Below, piece by piece: positions 1-5,572 of a DNA stretch of 5,739 bases. A program made the translations under genes and the position numbers. The notes under the pieces are model-generated. The model saw only the letters and a list, made by a program, of their open reading frames with translations. It was not told the origin of the DNA and made no database searches. Source of the DNA: an uncultured Clostridia bacterium (GTDB lineage: Bacteria; Bacillota; Clostridia; TANB77; CAG-508); the NCBI GenBank assembly GCA_947630255.1, contig CANRGU010000078.1, positions 1 through 5,739 of the forward strand, written 5' to 3'. Positions within the stretch are counted from its first letter, which is position 1. Each line of letters opens with the position of its first letter.

Positions 1-1331
1 TTATATAAATACATCATTATAATTCCCCAGAATAGACACATGCCTAGACTTGATATATTAGCAAATTTATTAAATGTAAAAATTACTGCTATAATATAAA
101 TTGGAATTAACTTTAATGCAAATTTTGCAGTTGTATCTTTTATAAAGTTTTGATCTGAATTTTTAAATGCTAAATAAATATACATATAATTTAATACTAC
201 TGAAATTACTATACCTACCATGCCTTCTAGTGTGATTTTTATATTTGTATATCTTAATACTAATAATAACAAAGCTATAAATCCTATTTGCAATATTATT
301 GCAAGAATACCTTTTGATTTTAGTTTTATAATTAGGTATGCAAACATTACTAACAATACAGCAATTGCTATATACATTAGTATATTTAAATCTGCACTTG
401 TTAATATTGGAGAAATTGTATATCTTGCTATATTATAAATTATAGGCAATTCTCCTGAATTTAATATAGTTGCCATTTGTCCAGCAAGTTTTACATATTG
501 TTGTAATGTATTTGTGTCATTTGCTACACCTATAGGAATATTTAAATTACCATCTGTTATCGTATCTTCAAAGTATGTTGTTCTATATATTTGCCCATCA
601 AATACAATTGCTACTTCTTTAGTTTCAGTTTTGTCCTCTAATTCTCCGTTTTCATTTTCTTCTTGTTTTGTTGTAGCAACATATGTTTTACTTATCTCTT
701 CAAGTTTTTGTTTGCCGTCTTTATTGAAATTGATTTGCAAATATACAGAAGTAGTTGTTCCTGTTTCTGCTTGTCCATATACTACCCTTACTTCTTGTAT
801 ATTACTATTATTTAACAATGTTTCATTTGTTTCGTTATCTTTTAATTCAAATTCACCTTTTTGAGCTAAAACTGATATTATATCGTCTGCATTGTTATCA
901 TCTGGAATTTCTAATTGTATATTTCCTGTATTTATATCTTGTCTTATTTTATATTGTTCTATCTTTAAATCTTTCAATCTCTTATCTATTATTTTTTTAG
1001 ATAATTTATAATTATCTTGTATTAATACTTCGTCACTATTTGTTTTGTTTGTTACTGTTGTGTAGCCATTTTCTTCTGTGTACTCTACTCCTTCTTGTTT
1101 TTCTGTAACTTCATTTCCATCTTTATCGTAAATAGTTGTAGAAGCTATTGATTTATCAACAACAAAATCTACTATTTTACTGTTTTCCAATTCCATTCCT
1201 AATAAATAGCTTGGTACTACATTTGCAACTTTGTATTCTTGTTTCTTATATATTCCAAAAAAAGATGCTACAGTTATTATAATTACTAACAATATAACTG
1301 CAATTATTGTTATTACTTTTTGTGCCTTCAC
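1..1331 (-). CDS. secD: SecD-like protein-export membrane protein, divergent, C-terminus cut by the window edge
   Basis: SecD works with SecF at the SecYEG channel and uses the proton gradient to help pull secreted proteins out of the cell. This is a conceptual translation of 443 residues with no stop before the window edge. The first helix spans about residues 4-26. A large extracytoplasmic domain follows (about 30-305), with SecD hallmarks: a KKIIDKRLKDL segment near 112, an ELK-type strand near 162, a QINFNKDGKQKLEEISK segment near 199, VAIVFDGQIY near 240 and SGELPIIYNI near 292. Five further hydrophobic stretches lie at about 316-337, 342-359, 366-389, 404-420 and from 427 to the edge, matching the six-helix SecD plan. 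The usual LGLDLxGG reads LLGMELEN (43-50). The fourth-helix motif AVDANVLIF reads as NYMYIYLAF, so the conserved aspartate aligns with Met383. A Glu/Thr-rich stretch lies at 217-240. GTG is the first possible start, because a TAA lies in frame six bases upstream. The family call is firm; normal SecD activity is not assured. Confidence 0.85.
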   Translation of the reverse strand, partial: MKAQKVITIIAVILLVIIITVASFFGIYKKQEYKVANVVPSYLLGMELENSKIVDFVVDKSIASTTIYDKDGNEVTEKQEGVEYTEENGYTTVTNKTNSDEVLIQDNYKLSKKIIDKRLKDLKIEQYKIRQDINTGNIQLEIPDDNNADDIISVLAQKGEFELKDNETNETLLNNSNIQEVRVVYGQAETGTTTSVYLQINFNKDGKQKLEEISKTYVATTKQEENENGELEDKTETKEVAIVFDGQIYRTTYFEDTITDGNLNIPIGVANDTNTLQQYVKLAGQMATILNSGELPIIYNIARYTISPILTSADLNILMYIAIAVLLVMFAYLIIKLKSKGILAIILQIGFIALLLLVLRYTNIKITLEGMVGIVISVVLNYMYIYLAFKNSDQNFIKDTTAKFALKLIPIYIIAVIFTFNKFANISSLGMCLFWGIIMMYLY

Positions 1332-1339
1332 TTTTTATT

Positions 1340-1346
1340 CCTCCTA
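1340..1346 (-). promoter_or_regulatory. Ribosome binding site of secD overlapping the HD gene stop codon
   Basis: The minus strand reads TAGGAGG, in which TAG is the stop of the HD gene and AGGAGG is a full-strength Shine-Dalgarno sequence. An 8-base spacer separates it from the GTG start at 1331. Ribosomes ending the HD gene therefore sit on the secD entry site, so the two proteins are probably translationally coupled. The site also fixes the secD start. Confidence 0.8.
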
Positions 1347-2003
1347 TAATAATTTAGTATCATTTATCACTAATTCAAACCATATTTGTAAGTATTTTGC
1401 TGCATATTTACTCATCATTGTTCTATCCATAAATATTTCAAAATAATCTAGCACAGGGCAAATATGATTATCAATGGTTAAGTCTAATATTACTTTTTTC
1501 TCTTTATTATTTATTGTTAAATCAGCATGTGTTACTGCATAATTTACTCTATCATGTATATCAAATGTTGCCATGTTTTTATTTACTACCCTGTCTCTAT
1601 GAACATCAGACTTGTCCGCAAGTATTAATGCAGCTGATATATCGCTAACAGCTGTACCTGTATGTTCGTCGTGATTTCCAATTGCTGACATTATTTCTGT
1701 TCTATCTTTTATATCCATCCCCATGTCTTTTAAAATATTGTATGCGAGTATTGCACCTGAATGGGCATGATCAACTCTATTTACTGCATTTCCTATATCA
1801 TGCAAATATCCTGCTATTTTTGCAAGTTCAACTCTATTCTTATCATATCCAAGCGTTTCTAAAATTTTACCTGCTCTGTTTGAAACAATACTTACATGTC
1901 TTATAGAATGTTCTGTATACCCTAAAGCATCTAACTGTTTTTGTGCTCCTATTACCAATTCTTGAACCTCTGGGTTCTTTTTTACATCTTCTAATGTTAT
2001 CAT
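1344..2003 (-). CDS. HD-domain phosphohydrolase family protein encoded upstream of secD
   Basis: This is a 219-residue soluble protein of the HD superfamily, metal-dependent phosphohydrolases that usually act on nucleotides or phosphodiesters. The metal-site signature is visible in order: His36, the His68-Asp69 doublet in GYLHDIGN, His79 and His81 in DHAHSG, His111 in GNHDEHTG, and Asp130 in LADKSD. The C-terminal part (about 170-219) carries the conserved-looking stretches DYFEIFMDRTMMSKYAAKYL and FELVINDTKLL. From memory, the same ending is seen in clostridial HD proteins encoded next to secD. There is no signal peptide or membrane helix. The start is ATG 2003, with AGGAGG seven bases upstream. 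A good promoter lies just before it, and secD follows after 12 bases, so the two probably form an operon. Substrate and role are unknown. Catalytic residues look complete, so it is probably active. Confidence 0.88.
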   Translation of the reverse strand: MITLEDVKKNPEVQELVIGAQKQLDALGYTEHSIRHVSIVSNRAGKILETLGYDKNRVELAKIAGYLHDIGNAVNRVDHAHSGAILAYNILKDMGMDIKDRTEIMSAIGNHDEHTGTAVSDISAALILADKSDVHRDRVVNKNMATFDIHDRVNYAVTHADLTINNKEKKVILDLTIDNHICPVLDYFEIFMDRTMMSKYAAKYLQIWFELVINDTKLL

Positions 2004-2034
2004 ATTAACACCTCCTGCTTTTGTAATCGCTTAT

Positions 2035-2063
2035 ATTTTATCTTAAATATTTAAAAATATCAA
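2035..2063 (-). promoter_or_regulatory. Sigma-A-type promoter of the HD-secD operon
   Basis: The minus strand carries TTGATA (2063-2058), a 17-base spacer and TAAAAT (2040-2035). Both boxes are near consensus at ideal spacing. Transcription would begin near 2028, giving a leader of about 25 bases before the ATG at 2003, just enough for the ribosome binding site. It lies downstream of the 2096-2130 palindrome, which suggests that the HD-secD unit is separated from the gene before it. Confidence 0.65.
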
Positions 2064-2095
2064 CTATTTTGATGCAAAAACTAAATTAAGCTATG

Positions 2096-2130
2096 TTGGC
2101 AAAAAAGGGGTCTGTCCCCTTTTTTGCCAA
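2096..2130. repeat. Perfect 15-bp palindrome with GGGGTCTGTCCCC core (REP-like element or bidirectional terminator)
   Basis: The left arm at 2096-2110 and the right arm at 2116-2130 are exact inverted complements around a TCTGT loop. Reading inward, each arm is TTGGC, six A, then GGGG. The element ends one base past the stop of the TIGR04086-like gene. On either strand, the GGGG/CCCC hairpin is followed by six T, so it could act as a short terminator in both directions. From memory, cores of the GGGGACAGACCCC type recur as dispersed intergenic palindromes in many bacterial genomes and have been linked to REP-type transposases. Copy number cannot be judged from this window, and there is no second copy here. 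Confidence 0.75.
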
Positions 2131-2131
2131 A

Positions 2132-2524
2132 TCATCTGTTTACTCCTATTATTCCTCCTACGGCTCCGGCAATTATTGCTCCTATTATCATTATTATTGA
2201 TTTTAAGTTTAATGCGAAATTTCCTTCTATTATGCTTGATAGAATGTAGATAAATGCTATGTATATTAATCCTACAAGTATTCCATTAATTATTCCATTT
2301 TTCTTTACTGTAGACATACATAAGCTGCTTCCTATTAATATGCTAATTACTGTTATTATTATTGTTACTGTTGGAATTGTACTTTCTGATATGCTGGTAT
2401 AAGTTAATAGACTTGCAAATATTACTAATGCAATTAAAGTTATTACTATTGAAATTACACTTCCTTTTATAATTCTTTTTATATTGTTTCCACTTTCACT
2501 TAAATTTTCAGATAACCTCATCAT
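2132..2524 (-). CDS. Four-helix small membrane protein, TIGR04086-like
   Basis: This is a hydrophobic protein of 130 residues from ATG 2524. The N-terminus is short and polar (RLSENLSESGNNIKR). Four predicted membrane helices follow at about residues 22-42, 51-70, 78-99 and 106-127, with small loops and a Gly/Ala-rich last helix (IIAGAVGGIIGV). Length, helix count and the gene order with an HD protein and secD fit the TIGR04086 family of clostridial membrane proteins, whose function is unknown. I assign the family from pattern and context, not from a search. A GTG at 2536 would add four residues, but it lies inside the ribosome binding site GAGGTGA, so ATG 2524 (8-base spacer) is preferred. 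The gene sits 98 bases after valS with a promoter-like sequence of its own, and a strong palindrome follows its TGA stop. Confidence 0.75.
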   Translation of the reverse strand: MMRLSENLSESGNNIKRIIKGSVISIVITLIALVIFASLLTYTSISESTIPTVTIIITVISILIGSSLCMSTVKKNGIINGILVGLIYIAFIYILSSIIEGNFALNLKSIIMIIGAIIAGAVGGIIGVNR

Positions 2525-2532
2525 AGAATTAT

Positions 2533-2539
2533 TCACCTC
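2533..2539 (-). promoter_or_regulatory. Ribosome binding site that decides the start of the TIGR04086-like gene
   Basis: The minus strand reads GAGGTGA, complementary to the 16S anti-Shine-Dalgarno end, eight bases before ATG 2524. The GTG at 2536 is part of this site and so is unlikely to be the initiation codon. A second ATG follows directly at 2521 and could also be used. Confidence 0.7.
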
Positions 2540-2554
2540 TGTTTAATTCTATGT

Positions 2555-2583
2555 ATTATACTTAAGATTATTACACAATTTAA
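2555..2583 (-). promoter_or_regulatory. Probable promoter of the TIGR04086-like gene
   Basis: A perfect -10 box TATAAT lies at 2560-2555. The hexamer 17 bases upstream is TTAAAT (2583-2578), a weak -35. Transcription would start near 2548 and leave a leader of about 24 bases. The -35 directly abuts the hairpin that ends the valS unit. Confidence is limited by the weak -35 in an AT-rich background. Confidence 0.5.
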
Positions 2584-2615
2584 GGCGTAAATTGGTTGCT
2601 TTTACCAATTACGCC
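2584..2615 (-). terminator. Hairpin downstream of valS, possible terminator with weak T-tract
   Basis: On the minus strand, GGCGTAATTGGT pairs with ACCAATTTACGCC: 12 base pairs with one bulged A and a 7-base loop. It begins seven bases past the valS TAA stop. The following bases are TTAAATTG, a poor U-tract, so termination may be partial and some valS transcripts may continue into the next gene. Position and stem strength support a transcript-end role; an mRNA 3'-end stabiliser is the alternative. Confidence 0.5.
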
Positions 2616-2622
2616 CATTACA

Positions 2623-5265
2623 TTAGTTTAATCCCTTTATTCTTTCATCAATTGATGCAATTATTTCATTGAATTTTGCTTGTTTTTCTTTTTCTTCTTC
2701 TACCTTACTTGCTGGTGCTTTTGCAATAAATCCTGGATTTGATAGCATTTTATCTGTCTTTTCTTTTTCTATTAGAACTTTTGCTTTTTCTTTTTCTAGT
2801 CTTTCTATTTCTTCTTTAATGTCTACTAAATCTTCAAAAGGCATAAATACTTCTAATCCTTTTGCTACAACATTTATTGCATTTTGTGGAATATTTTGTT
2901 TTGTTTCTTGTATTATTATTTCATTACTAAATCCTAATTTCTTTAAGAATTCTTCTGATTCTTTTATAACTTTTTCATAGTCTTTTGTAACAAATATTAA
3001 TTTAGATTTTTTAGATGGATGTACATTCATTGTTGCTCTTACATTTCTTATTCCTGTAATTATTTCTTTTAAACCTTCTAGTTTTGCTTCTTCATCTTTA
3101 AATTCTAAGCCTTTATTATATTCTGGATATTTTGCAATCATTATGCTTTCATCATTATTATATAATTCTTTGTATATTTTTTCAGTAACAAATGGCATAA
3201 ATGGATGCAAAAGTTTTAATGAATCTGATAACACTTTATTTAAAACATATTGTGCAGTTTTTCTAGTCTTGCTTTCTTTGTTGTATAGTCTTGGTTTTAC
3301 AATTTCAATATACCAATCACAAAATTCATTCCATATAAATCCATAAATTTTGTCTAAAGCTACACCTAAGTCATAGTTATCCATGTTTACTTTTATTTCA
3401 GCTATTAGTGTATTTAATTTAGATAATATCCATTTATCTTCTACCATAAGATTTATATCATTGTTATCATCATCATAATCTTCTAAATTCATAAGTACAA
3501 ATTTTGCTGCGTTCCATACTTTGTTTGCAAAGTTTGATGCCGCTTCTAATTTTTCTGGCATAAATCTCATATCATTTCCACTTGATGTACCAGATATTAA
3601 AGAAAATCTTAGGGCATCTGCTGAATACTCATCTATTATCTCTAATGGATCTATTCCATTTCCTAAAGATTTAGACATTTTTCTTCCTTGACTATCTCTT
3701 ATAATACCATGAATGAACACGTCTTTGAATGGAACTTCTCCTGTTTGCTCTAAAGCAGAAAACATCATTCTTACAACCCAGAAAAATATAATATCATAGC
3801 CTGTAACTAATGTATTTGTAGGATAAAATGTTTTTAAATCTTCTGTTTCTTCTGGCCAACCAAGTGTTGAAAATGGCCATAATGCACTACTAAACCAAGT
3901 GTCTAGAGTGTCTGGATCTTGAGTAAGATTTGTGCTTCCACATTTTTCACATTTTTCTGGTTTTTCTATATCAACATTAATAGCCCCACATTTGTCGCAA
4001 TAATATGCTGGTATTTGATGTCCCCACCATATTTGACGAGATATACACCAGTCTTGTATATTATCAAGCCAATTAAAATATGTTTTTTCAAATTTTTGTG
4101 GTACGAATCTTGTATCACCTTTTTTTACCGCTTCTATTGCAGGCTTTGCAAGTTCTTTCATTGCAACGAACCATTGATCTGATATTTTTGGTTCTATTGT
4201 ACTTTTGCATCTATCGTGTTTACCAACATTGTGAGTATAGTCTTCTATTTTTACTAGGTTTCCAAGCTCTTTTAATTTATCTACTATTTTTTCTCTTGCA
4301 GTATACATGTCTAGCCCTTTATATTCTGGAACTAAATCGTTCATTTTGAAATCTTTGTCAAATACTTCAATTATTTCTAAATTGTGAGTAAGTCCTGCTT
4401 GATAATCATTTGGGTCATGTGCAGGTGTGATTTTAACACAGCCTGTTCCAAATTCCATTTCTACAAATTCATCTGCTATAATTGGAATTTCTTTATTCAT
4501 TATAGGAAGTATACATTTTTTACCTATTAAATCTTTGTATCTCTCATCGTCTGGATGAACTGCAACTGCTGTATCTCCAAGCATTGTTTCTGGTCTTGTT
4601 GTTGCAACTGTTAAGTATCTATCTTCCCCTACAACTTTATATTTAATATGCCATAAATGTGTAGGTTCTTCTTCGTACTCTACTTCTGCATCTGAAATTG
4701 ATGTATTACAACATGGGCACCAGTTTATCATTCTTTTACCTTTATATATAAGTCCTTTGTCGTAAAGTTTTTTAAATACTGTTAAAACTGCTTTTGATAG
4801 TCCTTCATCCATTGTAAATCTTGAGCGTGTCCAGTCTGCTGAGCAACCTAATCTTTTTTGTTGTTTTACAATTGTTCCACCATATTCTTTGGTCCATTCC
4901 CATGCTCTATCCAAAAATTTTTCTCTTCCTAAGTCCCATTTATTTATTCCTTCTTCTTTTAGCTTATCTACTATTTTTACTTCTGTAGAAATTGCAGAAT
5001 GGTCTGTTCCTGGAACCCATAAAGTATTATATCCCTGCATTCTTTTATATCTAATTAAAATATCTTGAAGTGTTCCATCTAAAGCATGTCCCATGTGAAG
5101 TTTTCCTGTTACATTTGGAGGAGGCATCATTATACAATAACTCTCCTTTGTTTTATCCATGCTTGGTTTAAAATATCCTTTTTCTTCCCAATTTTTATAA
5201 ATTTCTTCTTCAAAGCCCTTTGGCTCATACTTTCCTTCTAAAGTATGATTGCATTTTTCACACAT
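2623..5265 (-). CDS. valS: Valyl-tRNA synthetase (ValRS)
   Basis: This cytoplasmic class I aminoacyl-tRNA synthetase charges tRNA-Val with valine using ATP and edits mischarged threonine. It has 880 residues, normal for bacterial ValRS. The signature PPPNVTGKLHMGHAL contains the HMGH form of the HIGH motif at 57-60. The editing (CP1) domain shows ATTRPETMLGDTAVAVHP at about 221-238, GTGCVKITPAHDPND at 273-287 and a GKHDRC segment near 348. ISRQIWWGHQIPAYYC (408-423) precedes a zinc-knuckle-like cysteine set, C423, C426, C439 and C442. GYDIIFFWVVRM (489-500) and the KMSKS loop in GRKMSKSLGNGIDP (527-540) complete the catalytic core. An anticodon-binding helical domain follows (about 605-750), and a charged coiled-coil arm (about 812-878) ends the protein. 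ATG 5265 has AAGGAGG seven bases upstream. Reading further upstream in frame would translate the T-box terminator, so longer starts are rejected. Expression is set by the T-box leader. Confidence 0.97.
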   Translation of the reverse strand: MCEKCNHTLEGKYEPKGFEEEIYKNWEEKGYFKPSMDKTKESYCIMMPPPNVTGKLHMGHALDGTLQDILIRYKRMQGYNTLWVPGTDHSAISTEVKIVDKLKEEGINKWDLGREKFLDRAWEWTKEYGGTIVKQQKRLGCSADWTRSRFTMDEGLSKAVLTVFKKLYDKGLIYKGKRMINWCPCCNTSISDAEVEYEEEPTHLWHIKYKVVGEDRYLTVATTRPETMLGDTAVAVHPDDERYKDLIGKKCILPIMNKEIPIIADEFVEMEFGTGCVKITPAHDPNDYQAGLTHNLEIIEVFDKDFKMNDLVPEYKGLDMYTAREKIVDKLKELGNLVKIEDYTHNVGKHDRCKSTIEPKISDQWFVAMKELAKPAIEAVKKGDTRFVPQKFEKTYFNWLDNIQDWCISRQIWWGHQIPAYYCDKCGAINVDIEKPEKCEKCGSTNLTQDPDTLDTWFSSALWPFSTLGWPEETEDLKTFYPTNTLVTGYDIIFFWVVRMMFSALEQTGEVPFKDVFIHGIIRDSQGRKMSKSLGNGIDPLEIIDEYSADALRFSLISGTSSGNDMRFMPEKLEAASNFANKVWNAAKFVLMNLEDYDDDNNDINLMVEDKWILSKLNTLIAEIKVNMDNYDLGVALDKIYGFIWNEFCDWYIEIVKPRLYNKESKTRKTAQYVLNKVLSDSLKLLHPFMPFVTEKIYKELYNNDESIMIAKYPEYNKGLEFKDEEAKLEGLKEIITGIRNVRATMNVHPSKKSKLIFVTKDYEKVIKESEEFLKKLGFSNEIIIQETKQNIPQNAINVVAKGLEVFMPFEDLVDIKEEIERLEKEKAKVLIEKEKTDKMLSNPGFIAKAPASKVEEEKEKQAKFNEIIASIDERIKGLN

Positions 5266-5272
5266 ATTTTTT

Positions 5273-5279
5273 CCTCCTT
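5273..5279 (-). promoter_or_regulatory. Ribosome binding site that fixes the valS start
   Basis: AAGGAGG lies seven bases before ATG 5265 and directly after the T-tract of the T-box terminator. The open frame continues 63 bases upstream, to a GTG at 5328 inside the T-box bulge sequence. That stretch encodes regulatory RNA structure and has no suitable ribosome binding site. Confidence 0.9.
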
Positions 5280-5280
5280 C

Positions 5281-5313
5281 AAAAAAAGACGCCCTATGTA
5301 TAGGACGTCTTTT
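5281..5313 (-). terminator. Intrinsic terminator of the valS T-box
   Basis: The left arm, AAAAGACGTCCTA (5313-5301), pairs with TAGGGCGTCTTTT (5296-5284) around a TACA loop, with one G-U wobble. Seven T follow from the stem (5287-5281). The left arm overlaps the 3' half of the antiterminator, whose CGTCCT segment can pair back to the AGG...ACCGCG of the T-box sequence. The two structures therefore exclude each other, as expected for a T-box switch. Confidence 0.93.
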
Positions 5314-5530
5314 ATAACGCGGTACCACCTAATTTATATAAATTTTAAATTTATACATCTCTAATATCTTTTAACGCAGATTATGCGGATTACTTTACTG
5401 CTATTTCAAATAATCAACTCCAAAGCTACCTTCAGATTTTCTTAAACCTTAGAAGCTCTCAGCCGGTGACTTCTATTCTCTTTAGGTAAGGTTAAATCTT
5501 ACTCCTCTTTTTCATAGTTTTTTCAATATG
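5281..5530 (-). promoter_or_regulatory. T-box riboswitch leader, valine-specific (GUA specifier)
   Basis: The leader senses uncharged tRNA-Val and then permits valS transcription. The T-box sequence AGGTGGTACCGCG lies at 5330-5318. Its UGGU bulge (5327-5324) would pair with the tRNA end ACCA, implying discriminator base A, as expected for tRNA-Val. Stem I can be built by hand. AGATTT (5499-5494) pairs with AAATCT (5439-5434), AACCTT (5493-5488) with AAGGTT (5450-5445), and AGAAG (5474-5470) with CTTCT (5455-5451) under a loop containing GGCTGAGAG. The AGTA at 5503-5500 faces the specifier loop GAAGGTAG (5433-5426), in which GTA (5429-5427) is a valine codon. GAGG (5507-5504) can pair with CTTT (5425-5422) to close the base. 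A short CGCA/TGCG stem (5387-5375) resembles stem III. An AT-only hairpin (5355-5337) fills the linker. The 5' end is approximate. Confidence 0.93.
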
Positions 5531-5549
5531 TTATATATCTTAACATATT
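5525..5549. repeat. 25-nt palindrome over the valS promoter start region, possible operator
   Basis: On the minus strand, AATATGTTA (5549-5541) and TAACATATT (5533-5525) are exact 9-base inverted repeats separated by AGATATA. The element covers the -10 box and the expected transcription start. Most of it would not be in the transcript from that promoter, so a protein-binding site is more likely than an RNA hairpin. The arms are wholly AT except for one G/C pair, so chance is possible in this background. Confidence 0.45.
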
Positions 5550-5565
5550 TATTTCGAAAAATCAA
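5537..5565 (-). promoter_or_regulatory. Extended -10 promoter of valS
   Basis: TTGATT (5565-5560) is followed after 17 bases by TAAGAT (5542-5537). TG at 5545-5544, one base before the -10, makes an extended -10 element. Transcription would begin near 5530, about 20 bases before the base of stem I, where a T-box leader should start. The -35 begins only eight bases after the stop of the upstream gene, and I see no terminator between them. Confidence 0.6.
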
Positions 5566-5572
5566 TATTTTT

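Noticed and set aside
220..438. Plus-strand hydrophobic frame resembling a membrane peptide
   Set aside because: It mirrors the transmembrane part of the SecD-like protein. Ile/Val codons read as Asn/Tyr/Ile-rich on the other strand, and no start signals are present.
514..864. Plus-strand open frame of 116 codons, Ser/Leu/Val-rich
   Set aside because: It lies opposite the SecD-like gene, has no ribosome binding site, and shows the low-complexity Ser/Phe/Leu bias typical of the antisense of an AT-rich gene.
1682..1906. Plus-strand open frame opposite the HD gene
   Set aside because: It is antisense to well-conserved HD motifs, with Leu/Tyr-rich low-complexity translation and no ribosome binding site.
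2004..2131. Possible short Cys-rich SCIFF-type peptide gene
   Set aside because: The gap was read on the minus strand. It holds only a palindrome, a promoter and the ribosome binding site of the HD gene, with no suitable frame.
2669..4349. Several plus-strand open frames (2669-2980, 3143-3346, 3919-4182, 4080-4349)
   Set aside because: All lie inside valS on the opposite strand. Their Phe/Ser/Leu-rich translations mirror Lys/Glu-rich coding sequence, and none has a ribosome binding site or recognisable domain.
5266..5328. A 21-residue N-terminal extension of ValRS from a GTG at 5328
   Set aside because: This stretch is the T-box sequence and terminator of the leader. A strong ribosome binding site lies between it and ATG 5265.
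5337..5355. AT-only perfect hairpin (9-base arms around one A) as a separate regulatory element
   Set aside because: It falls in the variable linker between stem III and the antiterminator of the T-box, where extra helices are common, so it is counted as part of the leader.
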